Under the pieces are notes generated by a model. That model was not told where the DNA came from, searched no databases, and saw only the letters and a list, made by a program, of their open reading frames with translations. A stretch of DNA of 64,000 nucleotides from assembly GCA_030847615.1 (NCBI GenBank), contig JAUMIR010000003.1, positions 72,488,001 through 72,552,000 on the forward strand, read 5' to 3'. The position numbers and the translations under genes were made by a program. This DNA is from Gambelia wislizenii. Its lineage: Eukaryota > Chordata > Lepidosauria > Squamata > Crotaphytidae. Positions 54,691 through 64,000 of the stretch are shown here, piece after piece; position 1 is the stretch's first letter; the number at the start of each line of letters is the position of its first letter.

Positions 54691-55826
54691 TATCCAAGGA
54701 AGGTGCCTCACTCATTTCTATCTAAAGGTAGGGCTGGTCCTGATCTAGCCTCTTATCTCCCCCCACCCCACCTTCACTGCTTCTCAATTAGAAGAATGGC
54801 AAGAACCAGTGAAGTGACATTACATCCCATCCACTCCAGGATTCTAGAAGTCAGAAGTTGTTTAAGAATATGAAACTATGTTCCCAAACTATCCTGGCCA
54901 GCAGTAATTGATTGCCTCATCCTTAAATAATTAATCAGACATAAGAAGCAGATAAACATGTTGTATGATTAATTCCAATAGGGTTACACCAAAAAAGAAA
55001 AAGCTATTTGAGCAATGCAATTTGAATTCCATTTAATTCATAACATACACAAGCAGTGCTGCATTGTTTCCAAAGACTAAACAAAGATATTATTTTATCA
55101 CCTATTTTTCCCTGCAATTAGTTGGATATAGTTGCTGACTGGCTAATTTATATGCAGTTGCTTTAAAAGCCAGCCCATTTTGCATTTAATTGCATTCGGC
55201 TGCAATCCATCTGGTGACAGAATCGGGTGTTGTGCTATTTATTTGCTAATGCAGTCCTCTCCTACAGCCTGATCAGTCATACATATCAGTTCTTTTATTA
55301 TAGAAACACTACAAGATAATTAAAATCCAGATGTATGGCCAATGGGGGTGACTATTTACTGTATTCTTATCCACAGAGACCTGGTTATTGCTTTTTCATG
55401 TGGAGGGAATAAAAATATTTAGGGTTTGATCAGGGCTGCCATGGGCTTGGTGCCCATGGACATGTCACACTTGCGGTTTTGACATTGCAACTGGATGTTC
55501 TTGGAAAATGGGGCGGGCAGTGTAAACCTCTTCTCAGAGCTTTGGAAACACTGCTGTTTGGGACTACAAATCATATACTTTGAGAGTAATAATCACAAAG
55601 AGTAACTTCCCCAAGGTCTACTTCTTATATCCCAATCTAAGCTGCTCTATCTTCTGCTTCATCAAGATATTTTGATCTGCATGTCTAGAGATGGTTACAT
55701 CAGTGCAACAGCTTTAGCCAACCCTAAATAACAAAGTCAATTGAGCTGATTTGGACCAATTTGTGCTAACTCCAGAACTTGTTTGATTAACCCAATTCAG
55801 CTCAAGAGTGGAATAACACAATGTAA
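54691..55826. other. Candidate conserved non-coding element 54880-55360
   Basis: No repeat or coding feature. 54880-55360 is compositionally smooth, AT-rich and free of simple repeats, with many homeodomain and POU-like cores ('cttaaataattaatcagac', 'catttaattgcattcggctgc', 'caatccatctggtgacag'). It is the best candidate in the window for deep conservation, but this cannot be tested without alignment. Confidence 0.35.
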
Positions 55827-55946
55827 GGATTTTATCAGACGTGGCAAAATTGTGCCATTAGGACACAACGATAGCACAAAGTGCTGAAATGATCAGACAA
55901 TGATGTCATTTACCCGTTCCTGCTGTGTCATGCTGGCATGAATAAA
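55827..55946. mobile_element. Left half of a TTATCAGAC MITE
   Basis: aggattttatcagacgtggc, 'tgtgccattaggacacaacgatagcacaaag' follows the left arm of the 299-bp element. It stops at 'gcatgaataaa' near the apex, where the 351-bp foldback begins; no right half follows that foldback. Confidence 0.65.
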
Positions 55947-56297
55947 GGAGATTTTCAGACGATCCTTGCCATGCAAGGATCGCCCGGGACAGTTTCATCG
56001 CAGCAGCGCAGCAGGTGGTCGATTTCAGATGCCGCCGTCGCTGCTGCGAGATCGTCGGTCCCTCTCGCGCTAAGGCTTGGAGCCTGCCGTGCTATATTTG
56101 GCAAGATTTTATACACAGAGGTTGTCCGTGAATAAAATCTTGCCGAATATAGCGCGGCAGGCTCCAAGACTTAGCGTGAGAGGGACCGACGATCTCGCAG
56201 CAGCGACGGTGTCATCCGAAATCGACCCCCTGCCACGCTGCTGCGACGAAACTGTCCCGGGAGATCCTTGCGCGGCAAGGATCATCTGAAAATCTCC
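55947..56297. mobile_element. 351-bp foldback MITE, second type
   Basis: Termini ggagattttcagacgatcct and aggatcatctgaaaatctcc. The arms pair to a loop agaggttgtcc between cac and gtg at 56116-56130. Length (351) and loop offset (base 183) are identical to the element at 5812-6162, but most of the arm sequence differs. The arms contain secondary hairpins such as atccttgccatgcaaggat. No TSD is apparent (aaa versus gag). Confidence 0.85.
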
Positions 56298-56535
56298 GAG
56301 GTGTGCAAATAACAATTCTTTTAAAGTAATGGGAACTAAAGGGCCCGTCAGGGTATAGCTATGACTGGCGGTGGGGGGGGGATGAATGCAAAATGAGGAT
56401 TCTCCCCAATAAGAATTATACCCCAGCATTCCTTGAGTCCCCAAATTTCTAGCACTTCAGTAAATTAAAACTTCAGTTGAATATTTAGAAATACAATGTA
56501 AGCATTCAAAGAAAAAGAGGAGACGTTACCAAGGA

Positions 56536-56775
56536 GAGTCAGTGTAGTGTAGTGATTTGCGTGTTGGACTACAACTCTGGAGACCAGGGTTCAAATTCCC
56601 ACTCAGCCATGGATATCCACTGGATGCCCTTGGGCAAGTCACACTCTCTCAGCCTCAGAGGGAAACAAAGGAAAAACCCCTCTGAACAAATCTTGCAAAG
56701 AAAACCCTGCGATAGATTCACCTTAGGGTTGCCATAGACTTATGGCAAAGAAACAACTTGGAGGCACACAACAAC
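56536..56775 (+). mobile_element. tRNA-derived SINE with BovB-like 3' end
   Basis: It starts gagagtcagtgtagtgtagt (A-box region), has a B box 'ggttcaaattcc', then 'tgcccttgggcaagtcacactctctcagcctcagag', 'gaacaaatcttgcaaagaaaacc', and ends 'acttggaggcacac(aac)n'. It is the same family as 25440-25716, here in sense orientation and nearly full length. Confidence 0.8.
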
Positions 56776-56780
56776 AACAA

Positions 56781-57115
56781 AAGTTATAAAGGGGATGCAA
56801 ACACAGCAAATATAAGAGTTCTAGGTATGAACAGTTTTCACTATATCACTCTCTGCAATACTAGAAATTTGGGGGCTGAAGGAAAATTTCTTTGAGGGGG
56901 GCAAAATTCTTATTTGGGGAGCTATGCCTCCATTTTGCTCTACTCCATTGCTCCACTCCTGAGGGACCTACCTGTGATCTGCTTTTTCCATTGGTCTAAG
57001 CTTCCTCATGTTATCGCTGCAGAAACTGTTCATTACAGTCTGTAAAATCTGAATGCTTATGGTATCCCTTTATGCAGTTTTTGAATGTTCTTCAAAAGGA
57101 ATTAAAGGTGTCTCT
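56781..57115. other. No gene recognised
   Basis: Unassigned DNA between the SINE and the half foldback. Confidence 0.35.
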
Positions 57116-57298
57116 GGAGATTTTCAGACCGCGTTTTAGAGTGCCTAGGGCGGGAGGAGCTTTTGGGAGAGGGACGGCGATCTTGCGCAGCAGGGGGGCG
57201 TTTTCAGATGCCGTTGTCCCTCTCCCGAAACCATCCGTGTCACTTCCGTGAAGCTTTGGAAGCCTCAGCGCCATATTTTAATCACGGGCAACCTCCGT
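57116..57298. mobile_element. Single-arm copy of the 351-bp foldback, cut at the apex
   Basis: It starts ggagattttcagaccgcgtt and is collinear with the first 183 bp of 5812-6162, ending at 'caacctccgt' two bases past the loop. The second arm is completely absent and unique DNA (aaataactttacc) follows. The 183-bp length equals the arm-plus-loop length of both complete copies. Confidence 0.85.
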
Positions 57299-57464
57299 AA
57301 ATAACTTTACCAGCTACTGCTATTGTTTGGTGTTTTTTCCCAAGTGCATCTGAGTCAATTACAGCCTATCTGCTCCTGGCCAAGAGCCAGAAATAAGTCA
57401 CAACATCAAGAAGATAAAACTTGAGCATTAAGACAAAACCCAGTTTTCTTTTGAAATACAGAAC

Positions 57465-57600
57465 CTGGGGATGTTATCTTATTGGACTACAACCCCCAGC
57501 ATCCCCTAGCCTGGCTAGTCAGTGGTTATGTTGCCAGTGAGTTTGTGTGGGTTTGTGGGAGTCGTAATCCAATAAAGGTAACATTTCCAAGCCCAAATAA
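57465..57600. repeat. Short palindromic repeat (ggactacaacccccagc family)
   Basis: 'ttggactacaacccccagcatcc' and, inverted, 'gggagtcgtaatccaataaaggtaacatttccaagccc' pair as arms ~100 bp apart. Degraded members lie at 9890, 29505, 48722, 55530 and 60585. Origin unclear; a MITE is likely. Confidence 0.5.
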
Positions 57601-57653
57601 TGTATACAGTTCACACAGTGCCCATCAGACCTGTTATTATCTCTTTCATTAAT

Positions 57654-58810
57654 AATCATAGAATCATAGAATCATAGAATTGCAGAGTTGGAAGAGACCA
57701 TGAGGGCCATCCAGTCCAACCCCCTGCCACGCAGGATATCACAATCAAAGCATCCCCGGCAGATGGCCATCCAGCCTCTATTTGAAGACCTCCAAGAAAG
57801 GAGACCCCACCACGCTCCAAGGGAGTGTGTTCCACTGCCGAACAGCTCTTACTGTCAAAAAGTTCCTCCTAATGTTGAGGTGGAATCTCTGTTCCTGGAG
57901 CTTACATCCATTGCTCCGTGTTCCGGTCTCTAGAGCAGCAGAAAACAAGTCTGCTCCATCCTTAACGTCACACTGCTTCAAATACTTGAACAGGGCTATC
58001 ATATCGCCTCTTAACCGTCTTTTTTCCAGGCTAAACATACCCAGCTCCCTAAGTCTCTCCTCATAAGGCATGGTTTCCAGACCTTTCACCATTTTAGTTG
58101 CCCTTCTCTGGACACGCTCCAATTTGTCAATATCCTTTTTGAACTCTGGTGTCCAGAACTGGACACAGTATTCCAGGTGAGGTCTGACCAAGGCAGAATA
58201 GAGCGGCACTATTACTTCCCTTGATGTAGACACTATACTTCTATTGATGCAGCCCAAGATCGCATTGGCCTTTTTAGCTGCCGCATCACACTGTTGACTC
58301 ATGTTCAACTTGTAGTCTACTAGGACTCCTAGATCCCTTTCGCACGTAGTCTCATTCAGCCAGGTCCCCCCCCCATCCTATATCTATGCATTTCACTTTT
58401 TTTGCCCTAAGTGCAGTACCTTACATTTCTCCGTATTGAATTTCATTTTGTTAGCTTTGGCCCAGCTCTCCAGTCTATCCAGGTCATTCTGAAATTTGAT
58501 CCTGTCCTCTAGGGTATTAGCTACTCCTCCTAATTTGGTGTCATCTGTAAATTTGATAAGTATGGCCCTAATTCCCTCATCCAAGTCATTGATAAAGATG
58601 TTGAATAGCACTGGGCCCAGGACAGAACCCTGTGGCACCCCACTGGTCACATCTTTCCAAGACGAAGAGATGCCACTGCTGAGCACCCTTTGGGTTCGGC
58701 CGGTCAACCAATTACAAATCCATTGAACAGTTAACTTGTCTAGCCCATATTTTACAAGCTTGTTTGCAAGAATGTCATGGGGAACCTTGTCAAAGGCCTT
58801 TCTGAAATCA
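57654..58810 (-). mobile_element. CR1 LINE, 1.16 kb, RT C-terminal part, frame broken by poly-C
   Basis: The minus-strand frames 58393-58707 ([28 protein letters not shown]: the FADD box reads FTDD) and 57778-58308 ([45 protein letters not shown]) belong to one ORF separated by an expanded C-run at 58363-58375. The 5' end stops at 58810 within 'ctgaaatca'. The 3' end is three tcatagaa units. Close relative of 58944-60106. Confidence 0.92.
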
Positions 58811-58943
58811 CTGAAACTTACTGAGTTCTATATATTTCAAGATCCATGAGGGAGTTAGGTGATATTTATCTTAGTTCACTGTGAAGCTAACAGACTCCAA
58901 AATTCAAAGAGACAGTTCCAAGCTATTGTTGCTGTTGTATCTT

Positions 58944-60106
58944 ATAGAATCATAGAATCATGGAATTGCAGAGTTGGAAGAGACCACGAGGGCCATCCAG
59001 TCCAACCCCCCTGCCACGCAGGAAATCTTGATCAAAGCATCCCTGACAGATGGCAATCCAGCCTCTGTTTAAAGACCTCCAAGGAAGGAGACCCCACCAC
59101 GCTCCGAGGGAGTGTGTTCCAGTGCCGAACAGCTCTTACTGTCAAAAAGTTCCTCCTAATGTTGAGGTGGAATCTCTGTTCCTGGAGTTTGCATCCATTG
59201 CTCCGTGTTCCAGTCTCTGGAGCAGCAGAAAACAAGCCTGCTCCATCCTCAGCGTGACATCCCTTCAAATACTTAAACAGGGTTATCATATTGCCTCTTA
59301 ACCGCCTTTTTTCCAGGCTAAACATACCCAGCTCACTAAGTCTCTCCTCATAAGGCATCGTTTCCAGTCCTTTCACCATTTTAGTTGCCCTCCTCTGGAC
59401 ACGCTCCAATTTGTCAATATCCTTTTTTAATTGTGGTGCCCAGAACTGGACACAATATTCTAAGTGAGGTCTGACCAAGGCAGAATAGAGTGTCACTATT
59501 ACTTCCCTTGATCTAGACACTATACTTCTATTGATACAGCCCAAAATCGCATTGGCCTTTTTAGGTGCCGCATCACATTGTTGACTCATGTTCAACTTGT
59601 GGTCTACTAGGACTCCTAGATCCCTTTCGCACGTAGTCTCATTCAGCCAGGTCTCCCCCATCCTATATCGATGCATTTCATTTTTCCGCCCTAAATGCAG
59701 TACTGTACATTTCTCCGTATTGAATTTCATTTTGTTAGCTTTGGCCCAGCTCTCCAGTCTATCCAGGTCATTCTGAAATTTGATCCTGTCCTCTAGGGTA
59801 TTAGCTACTCCTCCTAATTTGGTGTCATCTGCAAATTTGATAAGTATGCTCCTAATTCCCTCATCCAAGTCACTGATAAAGATGCTGAATAGCACTGGGC
59901 CCAGGACAGAACCCTGTGGCACCCCACTGGTCACATCTTTCCAAGATAAAGAGATGCCACTGCTGAGCACCCTTTGGGTTCGGCCGGTCAACTAATTACA
60001 AATCCATTGAACAGTTAACTTGTCTAGCCCACATTTTACAAGCTTGCTTGCAAGAATGTCATGGGGAACCTTGTCAAAGGCCTTACTGAAATCAAGGTAT
60101 GCGATG
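58944..60106 (-). mobile_element. CR1 LINE, 1.16 kb, with uninterrupted 319-codon frame
   Basis: The minus-strand frame 59032-59991 runs without a stop from [12 protein letters not shown] through [28 protein letters not shown] (intact catalytic pair), ETTCERDLGVLVDHKLNMSQ to [19 protein letters not shown]. It lacks the endonuclease and the first RT motifs through truncation at ~60106. The intact frame marks it as one of the youngest insertions here. Confidence 0.93.
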
Positions 60107-61929
60107 TATAGCAAACAAAGTCAACAGAATGATTTTGCAAGACAAATCTAGGAAGATGGGTCCAGTAATTAAAATTGGCCTGAGAAGGAAACCAGGCTAA
60201 ACCAAAGCAAAGCAGAGTCCAACACTTTCTAACTATAAACAGAGGAGGAGGAGGCACCAAGGCACCTTTGGCTCCTCAACTGTGGTGTGAACCTAGCTTC
60301 ACAGCTTAATTACTGATGTACATATTACTAGATCGCATATTGGTCCAGCTGCTAGGCTCATCCTCAGTTATAGCTGTGGGCTCCCAGATCAATGGGCAAT
60401 GAATCTGCTCTAACTTTTAGTTTGAATGTTAAAGCAGCTATCCAAGGGATGAACTTGTTTTGGTGATAGGGTTCAGCACCTTGAATAATTCATTTAGCAT
60501 TTGAAGTACAACCCAAAGCAAATTCATCACTCCACTAAAATGGGAGCCAGCAGCTGCTATTGCTTGCCTTTCTCCCAGAGCTTGAGTTCTTTTTTTGGAC
60601 CACAGTTCCTAGAACCCCTTGGCCAGCATGGCCACTGGACTGTCAGGGAGCTGTAGTTCCATTTTCCAAGGCTATTCCATCTCCTAATGCTTCAGGTAGG
60701 CAAAACATAATATTTCATATTTTTCCACGTGTTATGTATGCACTTCTGTTACTCTGTCACCATGATGGAGGAAGGCAGTTAGACAGACAGATGTTTTTAT
60801 TGTTATTAGGGTTGGCAAGTAAAATAAGGGACAGGGCTCCTGCTCCTTTAATGGTTGTTGTAGACAAGGGGATTTCAACAGGTGAAGCTTACATGACAAA
60901 ATCTGGGTTCAGGTCTTCTGGTGCTGAAAAATTCATGAATCATAACTAAATGGATGCTAAATAGGTAAGGAATACAGTGACAGATAAACCAGTATTCATG
61001 AAGCGCTATAATTTATTAAATAATATATTCACTGTTGTCACAAATGTAAACCAAACTATCCTGCATGACTAAGGTTTACCATACAGGCTTACTGCAATTT
61101 GTTTATTATTATTTTTATTTTATTTATATCCCACATTTCTCCCAATGTAGGGATTCAAGGCAACTAAAAATGAATTTAAAACATTTAAAAACTATACAAA
61201 AGCATTAAAAGATTAAATATAAAATTTAAAAAACAATTAAACCATCGATGCAGCTATTGTAATGCCCACAGCGTAGGTTTCTCTTCCCACCTCTCCAGTG
61301 GATTTTTAAAAAGATGACACAGTAATGCTTTGTGGCTTGATAACTATGAGTTTTAAAAATAGTATTCCTTTTATTTTAAGGTTATGCTTCTCCTTACAAA
61401 GTTAGCAGCAGAAACACAAATGATAGCACAAGGTCACTATTAAACTTGTTATGAGGAAATTATACTTGGTAATGATTTGAACTTTAAAAAAAATCCATTT
61501 CCCATTTCAGAAATGAGGTGTCTATTGCTTTTTACATTTCATTTGTTTCAAGGTAGCCTGGAAATTGTATGAGTTTTCTGCCAGCATATTTAAAAAACAA
61601 ACAAACCTGTTTTTATTAACAGGTAATTGTAAAAGCAACAAGAGATGTTTCTGGAGGGCTGAAGAGCTGGAGGAGAAGCATATCCTACATACATTTGAAT
61701 AAAGATTACTGTAGTTTCTGCACTGTTCAGGACATTGTCACCTTCTGAGGCTGCTGCAAAAGAGATGGCCATTGAATGAAATCTCTTGTTTTAGCCTTTT
61801 TAAAATGTGCTTCTCTACACTTGGAGCACTTTTGCTGTCTATCATACACCTACAGATAAAAAGACAGGACACCATAGACATGAAAAGCAAGCTTGGGGAG
61901 CATGTTTTTTTTAAGAGTCTGCCCCCCTG
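60107..61929. other. No gene recognised; repeat fragments at 60585-60682 and 61105-61245
   Basis: 60585-60682 is a palindromic relic ('ttggaccacagttcctag...ggagctgtagttccattttccaagg'). 61105-61245 ('tttatttatatcccacatttctccc', 'gggattcaaggcaac') is an antisense LINE 3'-UTR piece. Otherwise AT-rich DNA without motifs. Confidence 0.45.
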
Positions 61930-62632
61930 GGCATTGTCCACACGATGAAAATACCCCTCACAGAATATGCTCATAAAACAAGCTGCCTTAATGGGATCCC
62001 ACATTGTCTCGTATTATGAAGGGGGGGGCAAAAGAGGAAAAACTACATGAGAAAAATGTTTGTGGCTTTTCCCGACTTTAATAAAAACACAAGGGTGCAC
62101 ATTTCTGTTCATTAGGACAAGCTATTCAACACGTATCACTTCCCCATATAAGAGGAAGCGCAAACCCAATTGGCTGGATGAGCACAAGGGGAGGGGCTAG
62201 GTTACAGGGCAAGAGTCCGCTGCCACCATTTTTTTTTTTTTTAACTGGAGCAATCGGGAATGGGGAAGGGAAGTGGGTGGCTGTCATTACCACCCACCCA
62301 TCCTGGCCACCACTGCCACAGAGATTGGGGAATGTAGGAGGGCAAATGCCATCCTTCCCCCCTTCCCTGCCCCGCCCCCCCCGTGCCACAGCTGCCATTG
62401 TCCTGCTGCCACAGAGAATGAAGGAAGGGAGGAGGGCTCACTCAGCCTCCTCTCTCTTTCCCATTTCTCCCTAGGCCCACCATCGCTGTCCTGCACCGGA
62501 GCTGTCGTCTAGCATGCAAAGTTTACGGGAGCTGCTGAGCAAAAAAACAGCATTAAGACAAGTCACAGCTGCTGCAACTTGCTTTTTCTGAGGGGCATGA
62601 CTTTTTTTGAGCTCATGTAGACAAGCCCCTGG
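61930..62632 (+). mobile_element. Family A DNA element with GC-rich insert
   Basis: Left gggcattgtccacacgatga, right gagctcatgtagacaagccc. Blocks 'aatgggatcccacattgt', 'ttctgttcattaggacaagc', 'cccaattggctggatgagcacaaggggagggg' match 9013. Between 62240 and 62500 lies a purine/pyrimidine-skewed GC-rich segment not present in the copy at 37514. Confidence 0.7.
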
Positions 62633-62711
62633 TTTAGATATCAAGCAGTCTCTGTAGTCTTGTGAATTCATGGTGCTGCTCTGGTGGCTGTTGAACCCCG
62701 GAGGCTAACAG

Positions 62712-63341
62712 GGGGCTTGTCTATATAAGAGGGGGAAATATGGATTGATGGACACTAATGCCATTTCAAAGCAGCTTCTATTTGTCTTAATGGTTTTTTG
62801 GCAAGATCACAGGCATGCAAAGTTATCTGCTTTCACTGTTTCAATGGGCATGCCTGCAATTCAAGATGGTAGGCGCAAGTGAATTGCTCACATTTTTATT
62901 TACCTCAAGTTGCCACTGTCAAAGAGTTTTTTTTAAAGAATATTTAATGTGCAAAAGCGCAATATTCTGCCTAAATAAATAGGAAAAAAGGCTGTTTCAT
63001 CACCCCAGCACATGATTACTATGGCAAAAATCCAACATGGCCATTCTGGACGCTTGCCTTATTAGCAAACTCCACCCCCTGCACATGTCTGACCATTCAG
63101 CTTTCCATTTCCGCTCTTATCAAGAATGAGAATGAAAGTGAATTGGTTGTCCCAACAAGCGGGAATGTGCATTCCCCATGGAGCTTTTTAAAAATGTCAG
63201 GAAGGGCCACAAAAACTTTGGAATTTTTGGTGTGTTTGGCCCCGCTCCTTCCAAATACAGCAGATTGTTGTGGGAGGCCATTAGGCAAATTGTATTCTCC
63301 TCAAATTCTTTGAGGAGTATTTTTGCCATTTAGACAACCCC
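62712..63341 (-). mobile_element. Family A DNA element, reverse orientation, near complete
   Basis: Left gggggcttgtctatata, right atttttgccatttagacaacccc. On the minus strand it reads 'ggggttgtctaaatggcaaaaatactcc', '...gggaatgcacattcccgc', 'ggccatgttggattttt', '...catcttgaattgcaggcatgcccatt'. The flanks aggctaac and aggcaaaa give a weak 8-bp TSD candidate. It lies 80 bp from the preceding family A copy in opposite orientation. Confidence 0.72.
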
Positions 63342-64000
63342 AGGCAAAACAGATGTTGCACAAGAGATCTGTAGTTGTTGGATTTGCTAAATACCCTTTT
63401 CTTTAGGAAATGCAGCCTGGTAGGGAGTGCCATGGTACTAGACAAAGGTAGTGTAAACATTGCTCACCATGCTGCATTCCCATTCTAAATTATACCCCCA
63501 ACTGCTACGAGGCACAAGGGGAAAATATACATGTACTGTATCTGTTTTATCTCTCTGTGCTTTCCCCTCCATAACTAATAGCAACTCAGAGAGGTTATTT
63601 GGAGTAGGTCTATCATAAATGTTTGGGAATCTAAAGAATTAGATGAGAGCTGTGGCACTTGTGGGCCTTGAGGTGTTCTTTAATTGCATCAGCCCCAGCT
63701 GACAGTCAGCCAGCTTAACCAATTGCAGGAGATACTGGGACCAGTAGCTCATTGCTCTCTGGAGAGCCACAAGATCTTTACCACAGCCCTGACTCTCAAG
63801 CCATCACTAATAGCTGATGGCTCCCATGTCAGCATCCAGCTGAATCTGCTCTGGTTTTACTTTAAAGGAGCTATCTAAGGTGCCAAAATCTTATCCTCAA
63901 AATAGGTTCAGCAACTTATATACCTCCTTTAAAGTTTGGACTAAAACATGTAGTTGACAGGGGTACACAAATGGAAGGAGATCCACCAGCCAGCATTCCA
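63342..64000. other. No gene recognised
   Basis: Unassigned DNA to the window edge. Short frames lack motifs. Confidence 0.35.

Noticed and set aside
55938..56444. Overlapping 65-111 codon ORFs on both strands
   Set aside because: Mirror translations of the two arms of a palindromic MITE.

Overview
This window is vertebrate nuclear DNA with no recognisable host protein-coding exon, rRNA or tRNA gene. Its content is a dense, nested set of transposable-element relics. It most resembles a squamate reptile (lizard or snake). The reasons are CR1 LINEs ending in an ATTCTATGA-type repeat, low-copy 5'-truncated L1s, L2 and BovB-like RTE relics, tRNA-derived SINEs (one type with a BovB-like 3' end), 5-bp-TSD solo LTRs, and many hAT-like, mariner-like and foldback MITEs. 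The species call is inference; the element identities rest on conserved protein motifs and on target-site duplications (TSDs) read directly.

Layout. 1-7.6 kb: RTE endonuclease relic, MITE fragment, CR1 tail, an L1 with a 15-bp TSD, an old L1 tail, a foldback MITE nested in a larger DNA element, a non-LTR element with a zinc-finger-like tail, and an L2 tail. 9-14 kb: DNA-element pieces, a second zinc-finger-tail LINE, a possible Helitron with a minisatellite. 14-17 kb: MITEs and an unclassified repeat. 18.2-20.8 kb: CR1 tail, a CR1 ORF1 relic with an SGNH-esterase signature, then a mariner-like MITE with a 1.3-kb GC-rich core. 21.7-27.8 kb: DNA elements, a solo LTR with a perfect 5-bp TSD, SINE and CR1. 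27.8-31.5 kb is the longest stretch without recognised repeats. 31.5-35.3 kb: a SINE inside a CR1, and a nearly intact 2-kb CR1 inside an opposite-strand CR1. 36.2-37.3 kb: a second solo LTR of the same family split by an L2. 40.3-43.7 kb: an L1 with a 19-bp TSD, itself hit by a zinc-finger-tail LINE with a 10-bp TSD. 43.9-45.1 kb: MITE within MITE. 46-50 kb: L2 split by CR1, mariner-like and hAT MITEs, SINE. 51.6-57.3 kb: related MITEs including two exactly 351-bp palindromes. 57.6-60.1 kb: two CR1 copies truncated at almost the same point. 61.9-63.3 kb: two large DNA elements in opposite orientation.

The elements do not form a pathway; they form a stratigraphy in which nesting gives relative ages. 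The most unusual content is a set of MITEs of very different lengths that share the terminus GGA(CTT/GAT)TTATCAGACG-like, including isometric foldbacks with different arms and a copy cut at the hairpin apex. Second is a solo-LTR family whose first ~200 bp hold a conserved acidic reading frame. Repeat-poor AT-rich blocks (near 12.1, 29, 30.3, 39.3 and 55 kb) look like possible conserved non-coding elements of a gene desert or long intron, but this cannot be shown without alignment.
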